A stretch of 64,000 nucleotides of DNA from NCBI RefSeq assembly GCF_000472525.1, contig NZ_AWZT01000003.1:140263-204262 (forward strand). Reading direction: 5' to 3'. Shown here one piece after another: positions 17,767-26,852 of the stretch. The translations under genes were made by a program, and so were the position numbers. The notes beneath the pieces are model-generated. The model did not search any database. It worked only from the letters and a program-made list of their open reading frames with translations, and was not told the origin of the DNA. Positions within the stretch are counted from its first letter, which is position 1. Each line of letters opens with the position of its first letter. The DNA is from Paraburkholderia dilworthii. GTDB taxonomy: Bacteria > Pseudomonadota > Gammaproteobacteria > Burkholderiales > Burkholderiaceae.

Positions 17767-18266
17767 GGAATGTAATGTCGATGCCGGCAACGTCAGCCGC
17801 CGGCGGTCATGCAGCGCGGACATGGGAGCAGAGCGCCGGTCGGTCGGTCTGCTGGCCGGCCAGATGGGCGAATCCCGCCCTAAAATGCTGGCCATCCAAT
17901 GTCCGAAAAAAGTGAACAGTAACAGTTTTTCATGTCGGATTTGTCACAAATGGAAAGGCTCCGTGAGTTTCCTCTACGATCCGGTCGCATCGTCGGGGCA
18001 TTGAAAGGCAGGCGATACGGGCAGAAAGCCGGGCGAAAACTTCGTCTTTCGCGCTCTTATGTCGGTTAGCCAACTTGACGGGTATCGGCCTGCCGGTATC
18101 ATACGAGCCGTTCGAGCCGCCGGTTCGCTGTTGCGGGCGCGGGTTTTCCCCGAGGTCGCGTCAACCCCCGGCCACCGTGCGCTTGCCGGCTTCGCGCGTC
18201 TGAACAATGGCCGATGCAATGCATTACGAAGCCTTACCCTTGCGGTTTGCCTAGTCTGCTTGACCG
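17767..18266. other. 500-base intergenic region between divergent gspD and transglycosylase genes
   Basis: No convincing gene is present. A good plus-strand promoter sits at 18075-18102 and is listed separately. The gspD promoter must lie here too, but I cannot pick one clear -10/-35 pair. The stretch around 17905-17960 is locally A/T-rich compared with its surroundings. Confidence 0.6.
18075..18102 (+). promoter_or_regulatory. Predicted sigma-70 promoter for the transglycosylase gene
   Basis: TTGACG and TATCAT are 16 bases apart, a near-consensus pair. Transcription would begin near 18109 and give a leader of about 160 bases before the transglycosylase start. Confidence 0.5.
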
Positions 18267-18713
18267 ATGAAACGACCCTTTGTTACCGCCCTGGCAGGAA
18301 TGACCTTGTTGGCCTTAGCCGGGTCGGCGCGCGCCGATTGCTTTGACGAAGCAGCAAAATATCAGAAGGTCAATCCGCTGATCCTGCGCGCGATCGCGTG
18401 GCAGGAGTCGCATAACCGGCCAGACGCGCAGCACAAGAACGCCAACGGTTCTACCGACTACGGCGTCATGCAGATCAACTCGATCCATCTGCCCACGCTC
18501 GCTCAATACGGCATCTCGCAAGGCACGCTGATGGAGCCGTGCAAGAACGTCTATATCGCCGCGTGGCACCTGCGCCGGCAAATGAACAAGTATGGCAATA
18601 CGTGGCAGGCGATCGGTGCGTATCACTCGGAGACGCCCGCGCTGCGCGACAAGTACGCGCAACAGATCGCCGCGATTCTGCGCAAATGGAACTTGATGCC
18701 GGCTACGCGCTGA
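18267..18713 (+). CDS. Secreted lytic transglycosylase, IagB/SLT type
   Basis: A 148-residue peptidoglycan-cleaving enzyme. The signal peptide (MKRPFVTALAGMTLLALAGSARA) is followed by a compact SLT domain: ILRAIAWQESHN with the catalytic Glu in WQES, then DYGVMQINS, and AWHLRRQMNKYGNTWQAIGAYHS. The size matches the small transglycosylases that open gaps in the wall for secretion or pilus machines. It lies beside the type II secretion genes and diverges from gspD, so a role in assembling that system is plausible but inferred. The start follows no strong ribosome site, but the signal peptide begins here. Confidence 0.9.
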   Translation: MKRPFVTALAGMTLLALAGSARADCFDEAAKYQKVNPLILRAIAWQESHNRPDAQHKNANGSTDYGVMQINSIHLPTLAQYGISQGTLMEPCKNVYIAAWHLRRQMNKYGNTWQAIGAYHSETPALRDKYAQQIAAILRKWNLMPATR

Positions 18714-18919
18714 GCAGCCGTCGATTGGCCCGCGGTCTAGTCCGCCGGGCTACCTCGCGGTCCACTAACGGCCGCCGTCCGCTTGCCGGTTCAGGATTTG
18801 ATGCACAATGCGGCTTCGTGCTGCCGCCGGCGCTCAAGCGTTGACAGTCGCTATCTTTACGCTCGCGAGCAACGCTTCGCCTGGCACGCCCTCCAATCCT
18901 CCAGCTTTTCCGTACAGCG

Positions 18920-20242
18920 ATGAACCAGCCGCCATTGCCCGTCACCGTGCTCTCCGGTTTTCTGGGCGCCGGCAAGACCACGCTCCTGAACCACATCCTC
19001 GCGAATCGCGCCGGCTTGCGGGTCGCCGTGATCGTCAACGATCTGGCCGCCGTCAACATCGACGCGACGCTCGTGCGGGACGCCGCCGCACTCTCGCATG
19101 TCGAGGAGCAGCTAGTCGAATTGTCGAACGGCTGCATTTGCTGCACGCTGCGCGACGATCTGCTGGTCGAGATCAAGCGCCTTGCCGCCGAAAATCGCTT
19201 CGATGCAATTCTGATTGAGTCGACCGGCGTGGCCGAGCCCATGCCGATCGCCGAGACTTTCACGTTCGTCGACGATGACGGCGCGTCGCTTTCCGAGGTC
19301 GCGCGGCTCGACACGATGGTGACGGTGGTCGACGCGTTCAACTTCCTGCGCGATTACAGCTCGGCGGATGCGCTCGCCGAACGGGGCATCGCCGCCACCG
19401 AAGAAGACGACCGCACGCTGGTCGAGTTGCTGATCGAGCAGGTCGAGTTCTGCGACGTGCTGGTGGTGAACAAGGCCGATCTCGTCAGCGCTGACGAACT
19501 GACTCGCCTGCAACGCATCCTCGCGCGGATCAACCCGCGGGCGGTGCAGGTGGTGGGCCGCTTTGGCGCCGTGCCGCTCGAGCAGGTGTTGAACACCGGC
19601 CGCTTCGATTTCGACGAGGCGTCGAGCGCGCCGGGCTGGCTTGCGTCGCTGAATCATCAGCATGACGATGAGCACGGCCATAGCCATCACAGCGAAGCGG
19701 ACGAGTTCGGCATCGGCAATTTCGTTTATCGCGCGCGCCGCCCGTTCCATCCGGAACGCCTGTGGGCGCTGCTGCATGAGGAATGGAAGGGCGTGTTGCG
19801 CGGCAAAGGCTTTTTCTGGCTCGCGACGCGTAATGACATTGCCGGTTCGCTGTCGCAGGCGGGCGGCGCGTGCCGGCACGGTCCGGCGGGCATGTGGTGG
19901 GCGGCCCAGGATCGCAGCGAATGGCCCGACGCGGACGACGAACTGGCCGCTGAGATTGCCGCCGACTGGTACGGCGCGCCGGACGATCCGAGCATCGGCG
20001 ACCGTCGTCAGGAGCTCGTGTTGATTGGCGTAGGCATCGACTCGGCGTTCTGGTCCGCGAAATTCGACGCGTGCCTTCTCACCGACGCCGAATACGCGCT
20101 GGGACCGCAAAGCTGGCAGCAGTTTGCCGATCCTTTCCCCGCGTGGGATTTCGACGAAGACGATCATGATCATCATGACCACGATCATCACGGCCACGGC
20201 CATAGTCACGGTGACGGTGAGATCACGCATCGCCATGACTGA
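18920..20242 (+). CDS. COG0523 (CobW-like) GTPase, probable zinc metallochaperone
   Basis: A 440-residue G3E GTPase. Walker A is [15 protein letters not shown] at residues 13-27. The metal-binding motif [12 protein letters not shown] lies near residue 72 and NKAD near 183, and a C-terminal CobW_C domain follows. Two His-rich stretches are present: [16 protein letters not shown] at about residue 245-260 and a longer His/Asp-rich tail near 410-430. This resembles ZigA/YciC-type proteins used when zinc is scarce. No Zur-like operator was recognised upstream. It could instead serve another metal. It is followed by hupB on the other strand. Confidence 0.9.
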   Translation: MNQPPLPVTVLSGFLGAGKTTLLNHILANRAGLRVAVIVNDLAAVNIDATLVRDAAALSHVEEQLVELSNGCICCTLRDDLLVEIKRLAAENRFDAILIESTGVAEPMPIAETFTFVDDDGASLSEVARLDTMVTVVDAFNFLRDYSSADALAERGIAATEEDDRTLVELLIEQVEFCDVLVVNKADLVSADELTRLQRILARINPRAVQVVGRFGAVPLEQVLNTGRFDFDEASSAPGWLASLNHQHDDEHGHSHHSEADEFGIGNFVYRARRPFHPERLWALLHEEWKGVLRGKGFFWLATRNDIAGSLSQAGGACRHGPAGMWWAAQDRSEWPDADDELAAEIAADWYGAPDDPSIGDRRQELVLIGVGIDSAFWSAKFDACLLTDAEYALGPQSWQQFADPFPAWDFDEDDHDHHDHDHHGHGHSHGDGEITHRHD

Positions 20243-20325
20243 GCGGAGGCGTCGTTTGCCGCAGTGGTAGCGGCGACGCCGGTGGCGGCACGCCAACGCA
20301 GCGCGCTCGCCCAACTTTCGCGGAC

Positions 20326-20350
20326 GAAAAAAAACCCGCCGTTGGCGGGT
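20326..20350 (-). terminator. Rho-independent terminator of hupB
   Basis: Read on the minus strand, ACCCGCC and GGCGGGT arms flank a 3-base loop and are followed by a run of eight T. It begins 25 bases after the hupB stop codon. Confidence 0.85.
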
Positions 20351-20374
20351 GTCAACTGCCTGGCAGTAATCTGC

Positions 20375-20653
20375 TTAGCGCTTGTTGACTGCGTCTTTGA
20401 ACGCCTTGCCAGCCGTGAACTTGACGGTCTTTGCGGCCGGAATCTTGATGGTTTCGCCCGTCTTCGGGTTACGACCCGTACGCGCTGCGCGCTTGCCCGA
20501 ACCAAAGCTGCCGAAGCCGATCAACTGGACCGCGTCACCCTTCGACACAGACTTCTTGATCACTTCAAGCAACGTGTCCAGCGTTTCACCGGTTTGAGCC
20601 TTGCTGGCGCCCGTCTGTCCTGCGACGGCGTCGATCAGTTCCTGTTTGTTCAT
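20375..20653 (-). CDS. hupB: Nucleoid protein HU, beta type
   Basis: A 92-residue histone-like DNA-binding protein. It begins [11 protein letters not shown] and has the family signature [21 protein letters not shown] in the DNA-clamping arm region, with the arm proline in the IPAAKT segment. The length is normal. It bends and compacts DNA in the nucleoid and assists replication initiation, and it lies within about 3 kb of the candidate origin. Its own promoter has a perfect TATAAT at 20703-20708, and a terminator follows. Confidence 0.96.
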   Translation of the reverse strand: MNKQELIDAVAGQTGASKAQTGETLDTLLEVIKKSVSKGDAVQLIGFGSFGSGKRAARTGRNPKTGETIKIPAAKTVKFTAGKAFKDAVNKR

Positions 20654-20702
20654 TAAGGTTCCTTTCTGAGTTTAGGTTGACACGAACAGCGCGAACGCGC
20701 CG

Positions 20703-20731
20703 ATTATACGTGCGCGCGCCGCGCCGTCGAG
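20703..20731 (-). promoter_or_regulatory. Probable hupB promoter
   Basis: On the minus strand there is a perfect TATAAT (20703-20708) with only a weak -35 (CTCGAC or TCGACG, 16-17 bases upstream). The start would fall near 20697, giving a leader of about 44 bases. The remainder of 20732-21067 shows no gene; it must hold the mnmC promoter, which I could not pick out. Confidence 0.55.
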
Positions 20732-21067
20732 CAGCTGCGGCTCCGGAGCCCCTCCGGATCGAAAGCGCCGGACAGCGAGTGTCCGTCGGCCGTGCTGCCG
20801 CTCCCTTCGCGGCGCTTGCTATGATAGCGCAGCGCAAACCCAATCAGGACAAGGCTTTCGAAGAATTACGCGGTTTTGGAATAGATACAGCAAGGAAACG
20901 GAACATTTTGCTTATCCGGCTACGCCGCCGAGCCTGAAACCCAGTGTGGACGGGGCTTTGACGTTGGTTTTTGCCAACGCTCAGCGCGTCTTTTTCGCCG
21001 CCCGGCGAGCCGCGCGCGCGGGCGGTAACGTTCGACCCGCTTTTCGGGACGTCTCTTTCCGTCGCGC

Positions 21068-23047
21068 ATGACCGATCCGCTGATCCCAGCCGTCCTCTCG
21101 TTCCGAGACAACGGCACGCCTTTTTCGCCTCTCTACGACGACATCTATCACAGCGCCGTCGGCGGCCTGGAGCAGGCCGACCATGTGTTTCTGCGCGGCA
21201 ACGCGCTGCCCGGCCGCTGGCAGCGGCGGCGCATTTTCACGGTGCTGGAAACCGGCTTCGGCATGGGCATCAACTTTCTGATGACCTGGGCCGCCTGGCG
21301 TGCAGATCCGTCGCGTTGCGAGCGGCTTCATTTCGTCTCGACCGAAAAACATCCGTTCGCGCTCGCCGACCTGCGCCGGGCCTACGCCGCGGCCATCACC
21401 GATCCGGCGATAAGAGCACTCGCGCAAACGCTCGCGAACGAATGGCCGATGCTCGTGCCCGGCACGCATCGGCTGGAATTCGAGGACGGGCGCGTGGTGC
21501 TCACGCTGGTTTTCGGCGACGCGCAACAGAGCTTGCCGGACCTGCGGCTGCGCGCCGACGCGTTCTATCTGGACGGCTTCGCGCCGGCAAAAAACCCCGA
21601 ACTGTGGACGCCCGCAATCTTCAAGTCGCTCGCGCGGCTCGCGGGCGAAGGTGCGACCTTCGCGACGTACAGCAGCGCCGGCGACATCAAGCGCGCGCTG
21701 ACCCAGTGCGGCTTCGAGTATCGCAAGGTCGAGGGATTCGGCTGGAAGCGCGCGATGCTGGTGGGCCACTTCGCGCCGCGCTGGCGCGTGCGCCGTCACG
21801 AGCCGCCCGCACCGCTCGGACCGTTTTCGTCGGACGAACGGCATGCTGTGGTGATCGGCGCCGGGCTCGCTGGATGCGCGATGATCGAGCGGCTCGCGGC
21901 TCGCGGCTGGCGCGTGACGTCGCTGGAGCGGCATGCCTCGCTTGCGCAAGACGCGTCGGGCAATCCGGCGGGCGTGTTCCATCCCATGATTTCACGCGAC
22001 GACAGTGTCGCCTCGCGCGTGACGCGCGCTGGCTTTCTCTACGCGCTCAAGCGTTGGGCCGAACTGGAACGGCTTGGCCACGCGCCCTCGCGCGGCGCGC
22101 CGGGCCTGCTGCAGATCGCCGACAACGACGACGAAGCCCGCTCGATGAGCGAAGCGATCATGGCGTTGGGCTACCCACCGGAGTTCGTCACACCCGTTTC
22201 CGCCGCGGATGCGCAAAAGCTCGCCGGTTCGCCGCTCGCGCGCGGCGGCTGGCTCTTTCCGCACGGCGGCTGGATCGATCCGGCATCGCTTTGTGCCGCG
22301 CAGTGCGCCGCGGCGGGCGATCTGCTCGAACGGCGCTTTGGCGTGGACGTGCGGCGCATCGAGCGTTCGGCCAGTCAGTGGACCGTGTTCGATACGGCGG
22401 GCGAGGCGCTCGTGCGCGCGCCGGTCGTGATCGTCGCCAGCGCTCACGATGCGGCGCGCCTCGCGGGCCTGCAGCACGCGCCGACTCGCAGCATCCGCGG
22501 CCAGCTCACTTTGCTGCCGCCAGGCTTCGCGCCGTCTCTCGGCTTACCGGTGATCGGCGAAGGTTATGCAATACCGCTGCCCAACGGCGTCACGCTAACG
22601 GGTGCGACTTATGAACTCGACGACACCGGCACGGCGCCTCGGCCTGCCGGTCATCTGGAAAACATCGAGCGCGTCGCGCAGATGCTGCCTGCGTTTGCCC
22701 GCTTTGCCGCTCACGCGGATCCAGCAGCGCTCGCCGGCCGCGTCGCGTTCCGCTGCGTGACGAGCGACCGCATGCCGATGATCGGCAACGTCGCCGACGA
22801 AGCGCTCGCCGCGCGCGACGCGGAGCGCTTGCGCGGTGCATGGCCGCTCGATCTGCCGCGCAACGAAGGCTTGTTCAGCGCGTTCGCTTATGGCTCGCGC
22901 GGTCTGGTGTGGGCGGCGCTCGGCGCGGAACTGATCGCCTCGCAGATCGAGGGCGAGCCGTGGCCGCTGGAACGCGACCTGGCAGAAGGCGTCGACCCTG
23001 CGCGCTTTCTGCTCCGTGCGTTGAGGCAAGGAAGCCTCCCTGGTTAA
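21068..23047 (+). CDS. mnmC: Bifunctional tRNA wobble-uridine enzyme MnmC
   Basis: A 659-residue cytoplasmic enzyme for the last steps of mnm5s2U synthesis at tRNA position 34. The N-terminal methyltransferase domain (residues about 1-240) has VLETGFGMGINFL (SAM loop) and DAFYLDGFAPAKNPELW. The C-terminal FAD oxidase domain begins near 255 with HAVVIGAGLAGCAMIERLAARG, then QDASGNPAGVFHP, and YGSRGLVWAAL near the end. It removes the carboxymethyl group and then methylates. MnmG, which acts earlier in the same pathway, is encoded at 51375. The start MTDPLIPAVLSF fits the family. Confidence 0.96.
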   Translation: MTDPLIPAVLSFRDNGTPFSPLYDDIYHSAVGGLEQADHVFLRGNALPGRWQRRRIFTVLETGFGMGINFLMTWAAWRADPSRCERLHFVSTEKHPFALADLRRAYAAAITDPAIRALAQTLANEWPMLVPGTHRLEFEDGRVVLTLVFGDAQQSLPDLRLRADAFYLDGFAPAKNPELWTPAIFKSLARLAGEGATFATYSSAGDIKRALTQCGFEYRKVEGFGWKRAMLVGHFAPRWRVRRHEPPAPLGPFSSDERHAVVIGAGLAGCAMIERLAARGWRVTSLERHASLAQDASGNPAGVFHPMISRDDSVASRVTRAGFLYALKRWAELERLGHAPSRGAPGLLQIADNDDEARSMSEAIMALGYPPEFVTPVSAADAQKLAGSPLARGGWLFPHGGWIDPASLCAAQCAAAGDLLERRFGVDVRRIERSASQWTVFDTAGEALVRAPVVIVASAHDAARLAGLQHAPTRSIRGQLTLLPPGFAPSLGLPVIGEGYAIPLPNGVTLTGATYELDDTGTAPRPAGHLENIERVAQMLPAFARFAAHADPAALAGRVAFRCVTSDRMPMIGNVADEALAARDAERLRGAWPLDLPRNEGLFSAFAYGSRGLVWAALGAELIASQIEGEPWPLERDLAEGVDPARFLLRALRQGSLPG

Positions 23048-23340
23048 CCGTCCGCGCGCGCGGCTCAGTTATCCACCGCAAATTGTGGATAACCGCGTTG
23101 TTTACTGGCGTAACTCGTGTGGAACCGTTGTGGACGTAAACGGGGTAACTCGGCCGCCGTCGAAATTCGCTAAAAGTTACCCTCGTATACGAGCCACGAT
23201 CGCACACACTGTGCTTCCTGTTATGAAGTCTGCAACGCGCTGATTCGCTTCGGTAAACAACGGTTATCCACAGAATTCGAGGCAGCTTGTTAACTGTTAC
23301 TACGTATACATACAGTAAACACGTAAACAGCAAGGCCTGA
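23048..23340. other. oriC: Candidate replication origin, left part (DnaA-box cluster)
   Basis: Three DnaA-type boxes lie in this gene-free stretch: TTATCCACC at 23069-23077 (8 of 9), a perfect TTATCCACA on the minus strand at 23084-23092, and a perfect TTATCCACA at 23264-23272. GTAAAC or GTTTAC occurs at 23100, 23136, 23253, 23315 and 23323. The segment 23281-23330 is A/T-rich for this genome and contains TACGTATACATAC (23301-23313). Gene direction changes from mostly left to mostly right across 18-24 kb, as expected at an origin. parS sites, parAB and hupB are in the same window. The origin call is inferred. Confidence 0.5.
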
Positions 23341-23897
23341 GCTGGATCACGCGCTACCGCCGACATCCGGCACGCCGGAAGGTGCCGTGCTAACGAGTCG
23401 GGTCACTGTCCTGAAAAACACATGAGGACAGCGCAAACTCCATCGGCGAGCGCTAACAACAAGCCGGCAATGAGCCCACGGTTGAGCCGATAAACGGTCG
23501 CTTTTTCCACGTCCCCGCAAGATAAAGTACGTTTTTACCGTTTTACCTGCATGTTCGCGTCTTTTCGGTTGAAGCTGAAAAAGCTATGGCACAATCGCCG
23601 TTCTTTTCCGCGTGGTGCCTGCTCCAGCGGTGCCCGCTGCAACGGAACGGTGCCGTTCAATCAGAATCTGATTCAACGTCGACGGCGTTCTTCACCGTGC
23701 CGTGCGCGTTGCTACGGCCGCACCCCTGAATGCGCCGCGCTCCCAGCGGCTGCGGCGCATTCGAATCATCCGATCGTTGAAAACTCGCAACGCGGATCAC
23801 GCGAATCGATTTCGACAGTGAGCGCCTTGTGCGCCCGCCCGCTCGCCGGGCGCTGCTTCGTGTCATCTGCCGTTGCTGCAAAGGAGAACCCATAACG
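23341..23897. other. Intergenic region upstream of the CPA2 antiporter gene
   Basis: No convincing gene is present. An open frame from 23551 to 23895 has Arg/Ser/Cys-rich composition with no family resemblance and is probably not translated. TTGAAG near 23569 followed by A/T-rich sequence may be part of a promoter. The ribosome site for the next gene is AAGGAG at 23881-23886. Confidence 0.5.
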
Positions 23898-25103
23898 ATG
23901 AATTCGGCGTTTTCATTTTTTCCAGCCTGGCCGCTCGCACCCGACGCCATTTTTTGGGCTGGCCTCGCCTTGCTTGCCGCCGGGCTGTGCGGTGAGCTTT
24001 GCTATCGCGCGTGGCGTTTGCCGCGTATTTCGGGCTATGCGGTCATCGGTCTGATTGCCGGCGCGGCTGGATCGGGGGTGATCGACGCCGACTCGGCCAG
24101 GGCCGCGCGACCGTTGCTCGACGTGGCGCTGGGCCTGCTGCTGTTCGAACTGGGTAGCCGGCTCGATCTGCGCTGGATTCGACGTAATCCGTGGCTGGTG
24201 ATGTCGAGCGTCGCCGAAGCAACGCTGACTTTCGCGCTCGTTTTGCCGGTGCTGCTGTTCCTCAACGTGCCGCTGATGGTGGCAACGGTGCTTGCCGCAA
24301 TCGCAATGGCGACATCGCCCGCAATGGTGATCCAGCTCAAGACCGAACTGCGCGCGGAAGGGCAGGTCACGCAGCGTCTGTTGACCTTGACGGCGCTGAA
24401 CAGCATGTATGCGGTGGTGATCGAAAAACTGGTGTCGAGCTGGTTGCATCAGGAAGCGTACGGCAACGTTTTCGCGACGATCCTTCAGCCGCTTTATCTG
24501 CTGGTCGGCTCGCTGGTGCTGGCGTATCTGCTCGCGCGCACCTGCACGTTCTTTTATCGCCGGATGAACATGCAGGACGAGCATTCGTTCGTGGCGCTGT
24601 TCGGCCTCGTGTTGCTGGCGATTGCGGTCGCGCATCTGTTCAAGCTGTCGACCATTCTCGCGCTGCTTGCCGCCGGCATCATCGTGAAGAATCTCGAAGC
24701 GCGGCCGCAACTGTGGCCTCAGCATTTCGGCACCGCCGGGTGGCTGTTGACCGTGATTCTCTTCGTGCTTACGCTGACCTCGTTCGAGTGGAAAGACATC
24801 GCGCTGGGCGGTGTCGCGGCGCTGGGCCTGATTGTTGCGCGTCTCGTCGCGAAACTCGTCGGTGTGCTTGCGTTTGCCAAGCCGAGCGGTCTGAACTGGA
24901 AGCAGGGCATGGCGCTCGGCTTGTCGTTGTCGCCGATGTCCGCACTGGCCTACCTGCTGGTCGACGATACGTACAACCTTTATCCGAATTTCGATCCGCA
25001 ACTTCGGGCGATCGTCATGTGCTCGATCGTCGTGCTGCAGATTCTCGGGCCGTGGCTCGTTTATCGCAGCCTCGCGCTGGTGTCGGAACGGCGCGAAGAA
25101 TAA
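23898..25103 (+). CDS. Monovalent cation:proton antiporter, CPA2/KefB-like
   Basis: A 401-residue membrane protein with about 12 hydrophobic segments. RISGYAVIGLIAGAAGSG and LLLFELGSRLDLRWIRRNP correspond to the conserved early helices of the CPA2 family, and MATSPAMVIQLKTEL to the substrate-path region. It ends at the last membrane helix with no TrkA/RCK regulatory domain, so it is shorter than KefB/KefC. The start at 23898 (MNSAFSFFPAW) has AAGGAG upstream; an in-frame ATG at 23829 is rejected because it would add a Cys/Arg-rich stretch. It lies 96 bases upstream of the YbdK-type gene and may be co-transcribed with it. Confidence 0.85.
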   Translation: MNSAFSFFPAWPLAPDAIFWAGLALLAAGLCGELCYRAWRLPRISGYAVIGLIAGAAGSGVIDADSARAARPLLDVALGLLLFELGSRLDLRWIRRNPWLVMSSVAEATLTFALVLPVLLFLNVPLMVATVLAAIAMATSPAMVIQLKTELRAEGQVTQRLLTLTALNSMYAVVIEKLVSSWLHQEAYGNVFATILQPLYLLVGSLVLAYLLARTCTFFYRRMNMQDEHSFVALFGLVLLAIAVAHLFKLSTILALLAAGIIVKNLEARPQLWPQHFGTAGWLLTVILFVLTLTSFEWKDIALGGVAALGLIVARLVAKLVGVLAFAKPSGLNWKQGMALGLSLSPMSALAYLLVDDTYNLYPNFDPQLRAIVMCSIVVLQILGPWLVYRSLALVSERREE

Positions 25104-25199
25104 GTTTCGCGCTTCGGGTCACGCGTTATTCAAGCTATTCGCTTCAAAAAACGGCCGGGCATCTGAGAACTACCCGCCCGACATCACTCAGGGGACGCC

Positions 25200-26315
25200 A
25201 TGTCACTCGAACCCTTCATCGATTCGAAGCCGTTCACTTTCGGTGTCGAACTTGAGATGCAGATCGTCAATACGCATGACTATGATCTGACCAAAGCCGG
25301 CTCGGATCTGCTGCGTCTCGTCAAGGATCAGAAGATCCCCGGCAACATCACGCCGGAAATTACCGAGAGCATGATCGAGTTGTCTACCGGCATTTGCACG
25401 AACCATGAACAGGCGCTTGCCGATCTGCGCAAGATCCGCGACACGCTCGTTTCCGCCGCCGATCATCTGAACGTCGGTCTGTGCGGCGGCGGCACGCACG
25501 CGTTCCAGCAATGGAGCGAGCGGCAGATCGTCGATACGCCGCGCTTTCAGTATCTTTCCGAGTTGTATGGCTATCTGGCCAAGCAGTTCACGGTATTCGG
25601 CCAGCATGTGCACATCGGCTGCCCGGATCCGGACAGCGCGCTGTTTCTGCTGCATTCGATGTCGCGCTTCATCCCGCATTTCATTGCGTTGTCCGCGTCG
25701 TCGCCATTCGTGCAGGGCGTGGATACCGGTTTTCATTCGGCACGCCTGAATTCCGTGTTCGCGTTTCCGCTGTCGGGCCGCGCGCCGTTCGTGCTGACGT
25801 GGGACAGCTTCGAGGAATATTTCTCGAAGATGGTCCATACCGGCGTCGTCAACAGCATGAAAGATTTTTACTGGGACATCCGTCCGAAGCCGGGCTTCGG
25901 CACCATCGAAGTACGCGTGATGGATACGCCGCTATCCGTGGATCGCGCCGCGGCGATTGCATGCTACATCCAGACGCTCGCGCGCCATCTGTTGCTGGAC
26001 AAGCCGATCACGCCGCACGAAGACGACTATCTGGTCTACACGTTTAACCGCTTCGAGGCATGCCGCTTCGGTCTGGCAGGAACTTGTATCAATCCTCAGA
26101 CCGGCGAACGGAAGACCATTTCGGAAGACATTCTCGAAACGCTCGACCTGATCGCACCGCACGGCGACGCATTGGGCTCGGGCCATGCGCTGGCTGAAAT
26201 CGGCTCCATCGCGCGCGGTCAGAACAACGATGCGACGTGGCTAAGAGGCGTCGTCGAACAGGAAAAGTCGCTGCATGAGGCGGTCCGGCAACAGTGCCTG
26301 AAGTGGCGAGCCTGA
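25200..26315 (+). CDS. ybdK: YbdK-type carboxylate-amine ligase (GCS2 family)
   Basis: A 371-residue ATP-dependent ligase related to glutamate-cysteine ligase type 2. Family landmarks are [13 protein letters not shown] near residue 12, [17 protein letters not shown] near 55, [10 protein letters not shown] near 138 and [19 protein letters not shown] near 235. Such proteins have weak glutamate-cysteine ligase activity in E. coli, and their real substrate is unsettled. The start at 25200 has GGGGACG just upstream. A strong terminator follows at 26351. A separate probable gshA fragment at the left edge suggests that this is not the main glutathione enzyme. Confidence 0.92.
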   Translation: MSLEPFIDSKPFTFGVELEMQIVNTHDYDLTKAGSDLLRLVKDQKIPGNITPEITESMIELSTGICTNHEQALADLRKIRDTLVSAADHLNVGLCGGGTHAFQQWSERQIVDTPRFQYLSELYGYLAKQFTVFGQHVHIGCPDPDSALFLLHSMSRFIPHFIALSASSPFVQGVDTGFHSARLNSVFAFPLSGRAPFVLTWDSFEEYFSKMVHTGVVNSMKDFYWDIRPKPGFGTIEVRVMDTPLSVDRAAAIACYIQTLARHLLLDKPITPHEDDYLVYTFNRFEACRFGLAGTCINPQTGERKTISEDILETLDLIAPHGDALGSGHALAEIGSIARGQNNDATWLRGVVEQEKSLHEAVRQQCLKWRA

Positions 26316-26349
26316 GTAACGGAGCGCCTGCTTTGTGCTCAGCCGCAAG

Positions 26350-26376
26350 AAAACCCGCCGCGAGCGGGTTTTTTTT
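26350..26376 (+). terminator. Rho-independent terminator after ybdK
   Basis: AACCCGC and GCGGGTT arms with a CGCGA loop are followed by a run of T to 26376, about 36 bases after the ybdK stop. Confidence 0.88.
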
Positions 26377-26852
26377 CGTAATTAAATTTCCAGTTCGGGG
26401 CCCTTAAGGTTTTTCCAATATGTACGTATACATACGTAGTAGTAGATAACAAGCATTGCCACCGACTGTGGACAACTGAATAATTCCCTGCAAAGTCAAG
26501 GCGCTGCGTAAACCATAAGTAGGCAGACGAGCAGTGCGCAGGCTGCGGTAAACGAGGACAACTTAAGGACTGGGAAACGGGTGCAGGCGGTTATCAAAGA
26601 TCCGCGCACATGTATTCCCTAGGTTGTCCCGCGGTTATCCACAGCTTGCGTTGGATAACTTAGCTGTACGATTCGCCGCTCTCGCATAGAATGTCGTCTT
26701 AACTGCTTTGGCTTGCAAGGCGGTGGATTTTTGAGATAGTCGAAACCGTCTCGTCCTGTTTGGGGCGGGGCTACCCCACACAGGCTACGGGCGTTTCCGG
26801 CAAGCAATCGGCCGGCACCGCACAAAAGCTGTAAATAAACCAATCGAAGATT
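26377..26852. other. oriC: Candidate replication origin, right part
   Basis: This gene-free stretch has a perfect DnaA box TTATCCACA at 26635-26643, a one-mismatch box on the minus strand at 26467-26475 (TTGTCCACA), and a weaker TTATCCAAC on the minus strand near 26652. The first 80 bases are strongly A/T-rich. It contains the inverted repeat TACGTAT-AC-ATACGTA (26423-26438), whose left 13 bases are identical to 23301-23313, and GTAAAC at 26508 and 26548. It shares these features with the stretch at 23048-23340, and together they may form a split origin. Inference only; a promoter for the MarR gene must also lie here. Confidence 0.45.

Noticed and set aside
23551..23895. An open frame of 114 codons upstream of the CPA2 gene
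   Set aside because: Low-complexity Arg/Ser/Cys-rich sequence without a ribosome site; more likely leader and promoter DNA.
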